Source of the DNA: Bradyrhizobium sp. AUGA SZCCT0176 | Lineage (GTDB): Bacteria > Pseudomonadota > Alphaproteobacteria > Rhizobiales > Xanthobacteraceae | Assembly (NCBI RefSeq): GCF_018130145.1 | Contig: NZ_JAFCMB010000007.1 | Location: 268,032-332,031, forward strand | DNA: 64,000 bases | Reading direction: 5' to 3' | Part shown: piece by piece, positions 34,291-42,526 of the stretch | Layout: each line of letters begins with the position of its first letter | Position numbering within the stretch: position 1 is the first letter of the stretch | Notes under the pieces: generated by a model | The model's input: the letters and a program-made list of their open reading frames with translations, nothing else | What the model was told of the DNA's origin: nothing | Database searches by the model: none | Position numbers and translations under genes: made by a program

Positions 34291-37032
34291 ATGACGATCC
34301 AGCAAAACATCCCCGCACCCCCGCCTCCCGAGGCAACTCCGGCCGCCGACGCGCCCGCGCGCGTCACGCCGATGATGGAACAATACCTTGAGATCAAGGC
34401 CGGCCATCCCGGGCTGCTGCTGTTCTACCGGATGGGCGATTTCTATGAGCTGTTCTTCGAGGACGCCGAGATCGCTTCCAGGACGCTCGGCATCGTGTTG
34501 ACAAAACGCGGCAAGCATCAGGGCATGGATATCCCGATGTGCGGCGTGCCGGTGGAGCGCTCCGAGGATTATCTGCATCGCCTGATCAATGCCGGTCATC
34601 GCGTCGCGGTGTGCGAGCAGACCGAGAATCCCGCCGCCGCACGCGCGCGCGGCAACAAGAGCGTGGTGAGCCGCGGCGTGGTGCGGCTCGTCACACCGGG
34701 CACGCTGACCGAAGACACCCTGCTCGACGCCAAGACCAATAATTACCTGCTGGCGATCGCGCGGGCGCGGGGATCAAGCGGCGGCGACCGCATTGGCCTT
34801 GCCTGGATCGATATCTCGACCTCCGAATTCATGGTCACGGAATGCTCGACCGCCGAGGTCGCAGCCACCTTGGCGCGGATCAATCCGAATGAAGTCATCG
34901 TCACCGACGCGCTCTACGGCGATGCTGATCTCGGCGCCCTGCTGCGCGAACTGCCGGCGGTGACGCCGCTGACCCGCGACGTCTTCGACGGCGCTACCGC
35001 GGAACGACGGCTGTGTGATTATTTCGCGGTCGCCACCATGGACGGCCTTTCCGCCATGTCGCGGCTGGAAGCGACCGCGGCGGCCGCCGCCGTGACCTAT
35101 ATCGACCGCACGCAAGTTGGAAAGCGTCCGCCGCTGTCGCCGCCGTCGCGCGAAGCCGCCGGCACCACCATGGCGATCGATCCGGCGACGCGGGCCAATC
35201 TTGAATTGACGCGTACGCTGGCGGGCGAGCGGCGCGGCTCGCTGCTCGATGCAATCGACTGCACGGTCACCGCGGCGGGATCACGGCTGCTGGCGCAGCG
35301 CCTTGCGGCCCCGCTGACCGACAGCGCCGCCATCGCGCGGCGTCTGGACGCCATCGCCACCTTCGTCGCCGACAGTTTTGCGCGCGAGGATATCCGCACC
35401 ACGCTGCGCGCGGCGCCCGACATGTCGCGCGCGCTGGCGCGATTGTCGGTGGGCCGCGGCGGCCCGCGCGATCTGGCTGGGCTGCGCGACGGCATCCTCG
35501 CCGCGGACCAGGCGCTGGCGCGACTGGCGCAACTGGATGCGCCGCCGGCCGAGATATCAGCCGTAATGGAGGCGCTGCGCCGACCCTCGCGCGATCTTGC
35601 GCGTGAATTCGAACGGGCGCTCGCCGAACAATTGCCGCTGATCAAGCGTGACGGCGGCTTCGTCCGCGAAGGCTATGAGCCCGCGCTCGACGAGAGCCGC
35701 AATCTGCGCGATGCCTCGCGTCTCGTCGTGGCCGCGATGCAGGCCCGCTATGCCGACGACACCGGCATCAAGGGCCTGAAAATCCGTCACAACAATGTGC
35801 TGGGCTATTTCGTCGAGGTGACGGCGCAGCACGGTGACAAGCTGATGACCGCGCCCTTGAACGCGACCTTCATCCATCGCCAGACGCTGGCGGGCCAGGT
35901 GCGCTTCACCACCTCCGAGCTCGGCGAGATCGAAGCCAAGATCGCCAATGCCGGCGACCGCGCGCTCAACCTGGAATTGGAAATCTTCGAACGGCTGTCG
36001 GTCATCGCGCTTGCCGCCAGCGACGATCTGCGCGCCGCGGCGCACGCGTTTGCGCTGCTCGATGTCGCAACCGCGCTGGCAAAACTTGCGGTCGACGACA
36101 ATTACGTGCGGCCCGAGGTCGATGGCTCGCTCGGTTTTGCCGTCGAGGGCGGCCGCCATCCCGTGGTGGAAGCCGCGCTGAGGCGCGACGGCCAGCCGTT
36201 CATCGCCAATGCCTGCGATCTTTCGCCCGGGCCGGGCCAAAAATCCGGCCAGATCTGGCTGATCACCGGCCCGAACATGGCGGGTAAATCGACCTTCCTG
36301 CGCCAGAACGCACTGATCGCCCTGCTGGCGCAGATCGGCAGCTACGTGCCGGCCTCGCGCGCGCGGATCGGCGTCGTCGACCGGTTGTTCAGCCGCGTCG
36401 GCGCCGCCGACGATCTGGCACGCGGGCGTTCGACCTTCATGGTGGAAATGGTTGAGACCGCCGTGATTTTGAATCAGGCCAGCGAGCGCTCGCTTGTGAT
36501 CCTCGACGAAATCGGCCGCGGCACCGCGACCTTCGACGGCCTGTCGATCGCATGGGCCGCGATCGAGCACCTGCACGAAAGCAACCGCTGCCGTGCGCTG
36601 TTCGCGACGCATTATCATGAGCTGACCGCGCTCTCAGCCAAGCTGCCGCGGATGTTCAACGCCACGGTGCGCGTCAAGGAATGGCAGGGCGACGTCGTGT
36701 TCCTGCACGAGGTGCTACCGGGCTCGGCGGATCGTTCCTATGGCATCCAGGTCGCGAAACTCGCCGGCCTGCCGCCGGCCGTGATCGCGCGCGCCAAATC
36801 GGTGCTGGCAAAGCTCGAGGCGCAGGACCGCGGCCAGACCGCGCGCGCCTTGGCCGATGATCTCCCGCTGTTCGCGGTGCCCTCGCGCGCCGCAGCCGAA
36901 CCCGCACCGCCGAGCGAGGCTGAGCAATTGCTCGCCGCCGTGAAGGCGCTGCATCCGGATGAGATGTCGCCGCGCGAAGCGCTGGATGCGCTCTATCGGC
37001 TCACGACGCTGGCGAAAGAACGCAAGGCTTGA
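34291..37032 (+). CDS. mutS: DNA mismatch repair protein MutS
   Basis: A 913-aa MutS. The mismatch-reading motif Phe-X-Glu is present (GDFYELF, Phe51 and Glu53) in the N-terminal domain. The C-terminal ATPase has Walker A GPNMAGKST near residues 661-669 and Walker B LVILDEIGRGT near 736, then FATHYHELT. It recognises base mismatches and small loops and recruits MutL. ATG 34291 is used (MTIQQN); a TTG 12 bases upstream is possible. A proline/alanine-rich N-terminal extension of about 25 residues precedes the conserved TPMMEQYLEIK. The next gene overlaps its stop. Confidence 0.96.
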   Translation: MTIQQNIPAPPPPEATPAADAPARVTPMMEQYLEIKAGHPGLLLFYRMGDFYELFFEDAEIASRTLGIVLTKRGKHQGMDIPMCGVPVERSEDYLHRLINAGHRVAVCEQTENPAAARARGNKSVVSRGVVRLVTPGTLTEDTLLDAKTNNYLLAIARARGSSGGDRIGLAWIDISTSEFMVTECSTAEVAATLARINPNEVIVTDALYGDADLGALLRELPAVTPLTRDVFDGATAERRLCDYFAVATMDGLSAMSRLEATAAAAAVTYIDRTQVGKRPPLSPPSREAAGTTMAIDPATRANLELTRTLAGERRGSLLDAIDCTVTAAGSRLLAQRLAAPLTDSAAIARRLDAIATFVADSFAREDIRTTLRAAPDMSRALARLSVGRGGPRDLAGLRDGILAADQALARLAQLDAPPAEISAVMEALRRPSRDLAREFERALAEQLPLIKRDGGFVREGYEPALDESRNLRDASRLVVAAMQARYADDTGIKGLKIRHNNVLGYFVEVTAQHGDKLMTAPLNATFIHRQTLAGQVRFTTSELGEIEAKIANAGDRALNLELEIFERLSVIALAASDDLRAAAHAFALLDVATALAKLAVDDNYVRPEVDGSLGFAVEGGRHPVVEAALRRDGQPFIANACDLSPGPGQKSGQIWLITGPNMAGKSTFLRQNALIALLAQIGSYVPASRARIGVVDRLFSRVGAADDLARGRSTFMVEMVETAVILNQASERSLVILDEIGRGTATFDGLSIAWAAIEHLHESNRCRALFATHYHELTALSAKLPRMFNATVRVKEWQGDVVFLHEVLPGSADRSYGIQVAKLAGLPPAVIARAKSVLAKLEAQDRGQTARALADDLPLFAVPSRAAAEPAPPSEAEQLLAAVKALHPDEMSPREALDALYRLTTLAKERKA

Positions 37033-37322
37033 GGCGCGCCGCGAAAGCGTTCGCATGGATTGCGCTGGTGTACGGCGCGCCGCCCGCGCTGCTGTTGATC
37101 TCCGCGCTGTTTGAAGGCGGCTGGCGGATAATCGTGTTTCTCGGATTGATCGCGCTGCCGCTGTTGCCGCTGATCCTGATGCAGGATTCACGCAACTGGC
37201 GGACGCCACCGCCCGGCGTGCCGCTGGCGGTGGCATTGGTCTCGCTGGTGGCGACAACGCTGCTGTATTTGCGCCTGTTTGGCGTCATTCAGTGGAGACT
37301 GCCCTGGGGCGCAGCGGGCTAG
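37029..37322 (+). CDS. Small hydrophobic membrane protein
   Basis: A 97-aa protein that I do not recognise, with three hydrophobic segments (about residues 8-27, 34-51 and 65-84). The proposed TTG start overlaps the mutS stop (TTGA), which fits coupling to mutS, but TTG is rare and no ATG lies before residue 52; a GTG at residue 14 would cut the first helix. GC-rich codon use matches its surroundings. It overlaps the convergent GrlR-like gene by 4 bases. It could be a spurious reading, though the hydrophobic pattern argues for a real protein. Confidence 0.55.
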   Translation: MRRAAKAFAWIALVYGAPPALLLISALFEGGWRIIVFLGLIALPLLPLILMQDSRNWRTPPPGVPLAVALVSLVATTLLYLRLFGVIQWRLPWGAAG

Positions 37323-38035
37323 CGGCCCAATTCGGCGAACGGCTGGATCAACTTCAGCGTGGCGGCGAGGCGGATGCTGCGCTTGCCGGCCAATGCGGTT
37401 GCCTCCATTTCAGCACCGTTGGCGTCGCAGCGCCCTGAGAAACCGATGCCGACTTCATAACCGCCGAACAGCGGATGCTCGGCCTTCGCCGGGGTATGTT
37501 CCTGATTGACGAACTCGCCCTTCCAGCTGCCGTTCGCCGAACTATAGGCCCCGAGATAATAGAAAAACGCGTCGCCGCCGAGAATGCGACCGTCATGCAG
37601 CAGCATCACCCCGGTATGCCCGCCGGCCAGGCCGTCCAGCATCCGGATGTCGATCGAGTAGAGTCCGCTGACGATACCGCCGTCGCCGACCATACCGGGC
37701 GGCGGAACGTCGTCATTGCCGAGCGGCGTCATGACGGCGCGAAACACCGAGCCGGCGTCCTCCACCACTTCACCCGCGAAGCGATAGGCCTGGCCCTCTG
37801 CCCTGCCGCGTATGCTGAGCGTGACCTGGTCGGAACTGACCAGCGACCTCGGGCGTGGCGACGCGCTGTGACGCCGGGTCCTGAGCCTGGCGACGATGAC
37901 GCCGTCCACGATCTGGTAGCTGCCGAAATGGGCGAATGCCGTATTGCCGCCGAGCATCGTTCCGGCATTGGCGTACAGCACGCTGCGGCCGGAGCCCTCG
38001 TTGATGTCGTATTCGACCTTGTACAATCCCTCCAC
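37319..38035 (-). CDS. Tandem GrlR-like domain protein
   Basis: A 238-aa protein with two copies of a GrlR-type module: residues 3-45 (GLYKVEYDINEGSGRSVLYANAGTM then LGGNTAFAHFGSYQ) and about 124-165 (GLYSIDIRMLDGLAGGHTGVMLLHDGRILGGDAFFYYLGAYS). Each has the family's pattern of a GL(Y/W)xVE strand followed by LGG(N/D)xxFxxxGxY. GrlR controls type III secretion genes in attaching-effacing E. coli; in soil alphaproteobacteria the family is uncharacterised and no secretion genes are near. The function is therefore unknown. It is convergent with the small membrane protein gene. Confidence 0.72.
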   Translation of the reverse strand: MEGLYKVEYDINEGSGRSVLYANAGTMLGGNTAFAHFGSYQIVDGVIVARLRTRRHSASPRPRSLVSSDQVTLSIRGRAEGQAYRFAGEVVEDAGSVFRAVMTPLGNDDVPPPGMVGDGGIVSGLYSIDIRMLDGLAGGHTGVMLLHDGRILGGDAFFYYLGAYSSANGSWKGEFVNQEHTPAKAEHPLFGGYEVGIGFSGRCDANGAEMEATALAGKRSIRLAATLKLIQPFAELGR

Positions 38036-38133
38036 CGCACGCCCCAGTTCTGCTCTGCCAGCAACCTAGCGGGTCTGCCGGTGGCGGTAACCATCAATCT
38101 TCAGTTCAGCGACGAAATGCCTGATACCGCCGC

Positions 38134-39066
38134 CTATGTCTCTCGCAACCAGACCTCACCAACTGAGTGATCGGAACGCTTGCGGAGCACGACATCGGCA
38201 CGTGTGCGGGTAGGCAGAATGTTCTCACGGAGATTTGCGCGATGATGCTCACGCCACAGCCTGTTCGCGACCTCGCGCGCATCGCTTGGTGGCAGATCCC
38301 TGTAGTGGTGGAAATATGAGGCGGGCTGCTGGAAGGCGGTCCGCTGCAAACTGAGAAAGCGCTCGACGTACCACGACTGGATATCGACCTCGTCAGCGTC
38401 CAGGTAGATCGAAAAGTCGAAGAAGTCAGAGACGACCATGGGCGCCGTGCCGCGCGCATGCAGCACGTTGAGGCCCTCAAACATCAAGATGTCCGGATGC
38501 CGAACGACCTGATGCTCCGAAGGCACGATATCCCCGATCAGATGCGAGTACCCTGGCAGTTCAAGATCGCCCCTGCCCGCTTTCACCGCCGACAGGAACC
38601 GCAGCATTCTCGGCAGGTCGTAACTCTCAGGAAAGCCCTTCCGCCGCATCAGCCCTCGTTCCTCCAGAACCCGGTTGGCATGCAGGAACCCGTCAGTGGT
38701 AACGAGTTCGACCCGGCGATGGTCCGGCCACCGCGCCAAAAGCGCGCAAAGCACGCGGGCAAACGTGCTCTTGCCAACGGCAACACTGCCCGCCAACGCG
38801 ACGATATAAGGCGCGCTGTGCGGTGCACGACCCAGGAACGCACTCTTGACATGTGCAAGGCTACGCGCCGCGGTGAAATGAAGGTTCAGCAGCCGAGCTA
38901 GCGGCAAGTATATGTCGGCGACTTCGTCTGACGTGATCGGCTCGTTCAGGCCGCGAAGTGCCGTGAGGTCCGCTTCGGAGAGCGTCAGCGGTGTGTTGAA
39001 GCGTAACGCTGCCCACTCGCTTCGTCCGAAGGTCATATATGCCGAAAGCTCCTCGGATTGGCTCAT
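38134..39066 (-). CDS. coaA: Type I pantothenate kinase
   Basis: A 310-aa CoaA-type pantothenate kinase (first step of CoA synthesis). P-loop GSVAVGKSTFARVL, then VELVTTDGFLHANRVLEERGLMRRKGFPESYD with substrate and magnesium residues, and DILMFEGLNVLH. Length is normal (about 310-320 aa). The ATG at 39064-39066 was chosen over one ten residues upstream because MSQSEELS leads directly into the family start. It is flanked by unrelated genes, so it may be a paralogue of the usual his-linked coaA; that needs the whole genome. Confidence 0.9.
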   Translation of the reverse strand: MSQSEELSAYMTFGRSEWAALRFNTPLTLSEADLTALRGLNEPITSDEVADIYLPLARLLNLHFTAARSLAHVKSAFLGRAPHSAPYIVALAGSVAVGKSTFARVLCALLARWPDHRRVELVTTDGFLHANRVLEERGLMRRKGFPESYDLPRMLRFLSAVKAGRGDLELPGYSHLIGDIVPSEHQVVRHPDILMFEGLNVLHARGTAPMVVSDFFDFSIYLDADEVDIQSWYVERFLSLQRTAFQQPASYFHHYRDLPPSDAREVANRLWREHHRANLRENILPTRTRADVVLRKRSDHSVGEVWLRET

Positions 39067-39151
39067 CGGTTCCGCTCTCGGCAAAGGTGGACGCACTCAC
39101 CAATTTGGCCGCAGTAAATCCATGTTGCAACTCGGATTACAGAAGGGATCG

Positions 39152-39946
39152 TCACCGCACAGCCTTCCGCCGTCCCTTCCACCACAGCGCCAGATTCCAC
39201 GAGACGCAGGTCGCGAGCCCGAGGCTCAGTCCGATCACCGAGCCGAACTGCAACGCGGCGACGTGCAGGACCGCAATCGCAAGGCCCAAACCGATCAAGC
39301 CCCAGGCGCTGTTGGCGAGCACGGCTGCGGTCGGTGGGCCGCCGATGCGCGGGTGCAGGATCAGCATCATCGAGGTGAACACGATCGGAAACAGCGCGAT
39401 GATGCCGCTGATTTTTGGGCCGACCCAACCTGACGTCGTGACCACGGTAGCGACCAGGGTTGCAACCAGCGAGGCGCGCAGGGGAATGTCGTACCAGCGC
39501 CGCGTTACCGGCGGCATCTTGACGTGACGGTAGCGCGCGAGCAGCGGCACGCAGACTGCAAAGGCGATGGCATTGACGACCAGGCCACTGGCCAGCGTCC
39601 AGGGCACCGAGCGAATGATCGAGGCAAGTGCGATCCACACCGCGACCGCGGAAAGGCAACTGACGACCGCGCTCCGGCGCTGCGCCAGCACGACATAGGT
39701 CAGCCCCATAAAGATCGTCGCGGCGTTGATCGGCAGGCTCGCCAGCGCACCTTCGGCGATAAAGGCCGCGTCATGATCGAGCGCGAGAAATACGTAGGAC
39801 GGCCCCGCCGAAATCGGCAATGTCGCGATCAGCGCGCCGATCACCGGGCCTGACTTCTCGGTGATGATGGACGCCGTCACCACGAACGCCGCTGTTATCA
39901 CCATGCGCAGGACGAGCGTCAGGAGGAAGATGGATTCGGGAGACAT
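39152..39946 (-). CDS. Conserved integral membrane protein of unknown function
   Basis: A 264-aa protein with about seven or eight hydrophobic helices, for example LVLRMVITAAFVVTASIITE and GPVIGALIATLPISAGPSYVF, ending in a basic tail (WWKGRRKAVR). The repeated pattern GPVIGALIATLP and GPKISGIIALFPIVFTSMM suggests two related halves. No transporter family could be assigned by eye. It is 85 bases downstream of coaA on the same strand. Confidence 0.7.
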   Translation of the reverse strand: MSPESIFLLTLVLRMVITAAFVVTASIITEKSGPVIGALIATLPISAGPSYVFLALDHDAAFIAEGALASLPINAATIFMGLTYVVLAQRRSAVVSCLSAVAVWIALASIIRSVPWTLASGLVVNAIAFAVCVPLLARYRHVKMPPVTRRWYDIPLRASLVATLVATVVTTSGWVGPKISGIIALFPIVFTSMMLILHPRIGGPPTAAVLANSAWGLIGLGLAIAVLHVAALQFGSVIGLSLGLATCVSWNLALWWKGRRKAVR

Positions 39947-39967
39947 TTAAAGCCGGGCCGCTTTCTT

Positions 39968-40123
39968 ACCCTCCCCTGGAGGGGGAGGGTCGGCTCACAT
40001 GGAGCGTAGCGAAGTGTGAGACGGGGTGGGGTGACGGTCTCTCAACTTGGCGACCGCTCGCGTGGAGAGACCGTCACCCCACCCCCGCCGCTTCGCGTCG
40101 ACCCTCCCCCTCCAGGGGAGGGT
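39968..40123. repeat. Nested palindromic element (25-bp and 21-bp inverted repeats)
   Basis: Perfect 25-bp outer inverted repeats at 39968-39992 and 40099-40123 (ACCCTCCCCTGGAGGGGGAG...), and perfect 21-bp inner inverted repeats at 40023-40043 and 40065-40085 (GGGGTGGGGTGACGGTCTCT...). Transcribed RNA would form a long stem with an inner hairpin. It lies between osmC and the membrane protein gene, both minus strand. The layout is like 1991-2130 but the sequence differs. Confidence 0.82.
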
Positions 40124-40133
40124 GAAACGAGGC

Positions 40134-40643
40134 TCACACCCGCTTCATCGACACCGCGACCTTCGGGCCGTTGCGGATGGTTTGATAAACCACGCAATAG
40201 CGCTCGGTGAGCTTTAGCAGGAGATCGAGCTTGTCCTGCGGGGCGTCGGTCTCGACGTCGAAGCGCAGGCGGATTTCGGCGAAACCGACCGGGGCTTCCT
40301 TGTCGACGCCGAGCGTGCCGCGAAAATCCAGATCGCCCTCGGCGATGACGTGGCCGGACTTGAGCGGAATTTCGACTGCGGTCGCGACCGACTTCAGCGT
40401 CACGCCGGCGCAGGCGACCAGCGCCTCCAGCAGCATGTCGCCGGAACATAGTTCGAGCCCGGAACCGCCGGTGGCGGGATGCAGGCCTGCAACGGCCAGC
40501 GCACGGCCGGTTTCGACCTTGCAGGTAAGGCCTTCATTGTCGATCGAGCCCTTGGCTTTGAGCGTAATGACGGCGGCTGAGGGATCGGACTTGTAGCGCT
40601 CCTTGATCGGGGCCTGCATCGCACGAAGTTCGGCGGCGTCCAT
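40134..40643 (-). CDS. OsmC-family peroxide-detoxifying protein
   Basis: A 169-aa OsmC/Ohr-superfamily protein, which reduces organic hydroperoxides with a pair of cysteines. Cys78 (EALVACAGVTLKSVA) and Cys150 (ERYCVVYQT) are at the two family positions. An extra Cys66 (LELCSGDML) sits just before the first. The C-terminal segment KLTERYCVVYQTIRNGPKV is typical of the OsmC-like subgroup rather than Ohr. It is 55 bases downstream of the SsuB-like ATPase gene and may share its transcript. Confidence 0.83.
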   Translation of the reverse strand: MDAAELRAMQAPIKERYKSDPSAAVITLKAKGSIDNEGLTCKVETGRALAVAGLHPATGGSGLELCSGDMLLEALVACAGVTLKSVATAVEIPLKSGHVIAEGDLDFRGTLGVDKEAPVGFAEIRLRFDVETDAPQDKLDLLLKLTERYCVVYQTIRNGPKVAVSMKRV

Positions 40644-40698
40644 TTTTTTCTCCCGGCTGTTTTTGTACGTCCGGATTTAATGCCTTATGGAGCCGATG

Positions 40699-41484
40699 TC
40701 ACCACCACATCGCCTCGCCGGTGGTCGATTTGGCATCGGCGTCAGGCACATTGCGGTCGAGCGAACGATCCAGCGCGGTCAGCACGCGGCGCTTGAAATT
40801 GTCAAAGTGCGGCGAATTGCGGTCGCGCGGCCGCGCCAGATTGATTTTGATCTCCTCGAATAGCCGCCCCGGCCGCGGCCGCATCACAAGCACGCGATCC
40901 GCCAGCACCACGGCCTCATCGACGTCATGCGTCACCAGCATGAGCGTGGGACGGGTATCGTTCCAGAGATCGAGCAGATGGTCCTGCAGGTCCCGCCGCG
41001 TGAAGGCATCGAGCGCCGAAAACGGCTCGTCCAGCAGCAGCACTTCCGGCTGCGGCACCAGCGCGCGCGCGATCGCGACCCGCTGCGCCTGCCCGCCGGA
41101 CAGTTCGCGCGGCCAGGCATTGGCCTTGTCGGTGAGGCCGACCCGCGCCAATGCACGCGCGACCTTTTCGCGCCTGATGGCGGCAGGCAGGTCGGAGAGA
41201 CCGAAACCGATATTGTCAGCGACGCTGAGCCACGGCAGCAGCCGCGGCTCCTGGAAGATGATGCCGATCTTGGCGTGCGGGGCAGTAATTGCAATGTCGT
41301 CCAGCGTCACCGTGCCCGTGGTGGCGCGGTCGAGGCCGGCGATGGCCCGCAGCAAGGTGGATTTGCCGCAACCGGAGCCGCCTATGATGGCGATGATCTC
41401 GCCGAGTTGGATGTCGGCAGAAAACCGCTCCAGCGCGTGGACGCCGTTCGGATAGGTCTTTCCGACACGATCGAGCGCGAGCAT
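40699..41484 (-). CDS. Nitrate/sulfonate/taurine-type ABC transporter ATPase (SsuB-like)
   Basis: A 261-aa ABC ATPase of the SsuB/TauB class: Walker A GGSGCGKST, Q-loop IIFQEPRLLPW, signature LSGGQAQRVAIARA and Walker B VLLLDEPFSALDAFTR. The start overlaps the permease stop by one base (TGATG), so the two are coupled. It drives the importer with the permease and binding protein upstream. A sulfonate or related ligand is inferred from the class only. Confidence 0.9.
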   Translation of the reverse strand: MLALDRVGKTYPNGVHALERFSADIQLGEIIAIIGGSGCGKSTLLRAIAGLDRATTGTVTLDDIAITAPHAKIGIIFQEPRLLPWLSVADNIGFGLSDLPAAIRREKVARALARVGLTDKANAWPRELSGGQAQRVAIARALVPQPEVLLLDEPFSALDAFTRRDLQDHLLDLWNDTRPTLMLVTHDVDEAVVLADRVLVMRPRPGRLFEEIKINLARPRDRNSPHFDNFKRRVLTALDRSLDRNVPDADAKSTTGEAMWW

Positions 41485-42335
41485 CAGGCCGCTCCGCTCT
41501 TGCCGCCGAACGCATCCTGCCAGCGCAGCAATGGCGCGGTGGCGATCTCGATCAGCCAGTCGGTGGTCTTGCCCAGTATGGCGAAGATCACGATCGCGGC
41601 GACGATCTGCGCCGGCTTGCCGAGTTGCTGGCCGTCGATCAAGAGATAGCCGAGCCCTTCGGAAGCGCCCATGAATTCGGCCGCGACGACGAACATCCAT
41701 CCCAAACCAAGGCCGACGCGCAGCGCCACGACATAGGCCGGCAGCACCGCGGGCAACAGGATGCGGCGGATCATCGCCGGGCCACTGAGCCGGAACGTGC
41801 GGCCGACCTCGACGATCTTGCGGTCGACCGAGAGGATCGCGCCCATCACGCCGAGATAGACCGGAAAGAACACCCCGACCGCGATCAGCGCAACCTTCGA
41901 GGTTTCGAAAATACCGAGCCACAGGATGAACAGCGGCACCCAGGCGATCGACGGTATAGCGCGCAACGCCTGCACCGTCGGATCGAGCAGCCGCCGCGCC
42001 AGTCCCCAATAGCCGGAGATCGCGCCGAACAACGTGCCGGCGACGACACCGATGACAAAACCCGAAGCGACCCGGCTCAGCGTCGCGATGATATGGCGCG
42101 AGAGCTCGCCGCTCCTGGCGAGTTCCACCATGGTGGCGAAGATTTTGGTCGGCGGCGGCACCAGCCGGCCGTTGGAAAAGCCTGCCCAGACCGCGATTTC
42201 CCAGGCCAGCGCGAGTCCCACCGGCAGCAGCAGCCCCAGCGCCGGCCCCGCATAACGCCGCAGGCGCGCCGACGACGCTTTTGGCGTCATCGCATCGGTC
42301 CGTTCCAGCGCTGGCAGTTCAACGGTCATGGCCAT
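41484..42335 (-). CDS. Nitrate/sulfonate/taurine-type ABC permease (SsuC-like)
   Basis: A permease of about 283 aa with six helices and the class motif EVGRTFRLSGPAMIRRILLPAVLPAYVVALRVGLGLGWMFVVAAEFMGASEGLGYLL. Starts at 42335, 42329 or the longer 42365 are possible; none has a good ribosome site, so 42335 is provisional. The gene is separated from the binding-protein gene by a palindromic element (42401-42524), although all three are on the same strand. Confidence 0.88.
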   Translation of the reverse strand: MAMTVELPALERTDAMTPKASSARLRRYAGPALGLLLPVGLALAWEIAVWAGFSNGRLVPPPTKIFATMVELARSGELSRHIIATLSRVASGFVIGVVAGTLFGAISGYWGLARRLLDPTVQALRAIPSIAWVPLFILWLGIFETSKVALIAVGVFFPVYLGVMGAILSVDRKIVEVGRTFRLSGPAMIRRILLPAVLPAYVVALRVGLGLGWMFVVAAEFMGASEGLGYLLIDGQQLGKPAQIVAAIVIFAILGKTTDWLIEIATAPLLRWQDAFGGKSGAA

Positions 42336-42400
42336 AGCAAGAACGCGTCTTTCGAGGGATTGCAAGGTGGCGGATGGGAGGGCGTGAACTCATGTCCCCG

Positions 42401-42524
42401 TCGTCCCGGCGAAGGCCGGGACCCATACGCCGCGGCGGAAATTGTCGAAAAAGGAAACAACGACCGGCGCGCACAAACAATGTCCGCTGGTGGTTATGGG
42501 CCCCGGCCTTCGCCGGGGCGACGA
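42401..42524. repeat. Palindromic element between SsuA-like and SsuC-like genes
   Basis: TCGTCCCGGCGAAGGCCGGG and following bases to ACCCATA (42401-42427) are matched, imperfectly inverted, by TATGGGCCCCGGCCTTCGCC and GGGGCGACGA (42495-42524). It ends two bases before the stop codon of the binding-protein gene. It shares CGGCGGAAATTGT (42433-42445) and GGGACCCATACGCCGCGGC (42418-42436) with the element at 34047-34220. Confidence 0.78.
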
Positions 42525-42526
42525 TG

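Noticed and set aside
40699..42009. A 436-codon reading of the SsuB-like ATPase with a long N-terminal extension
   Set aside because: The extra residues are an out-of-frame reading of the permease gene; the ATG at 41484 overlaps the permease stop and starts the family sequence.
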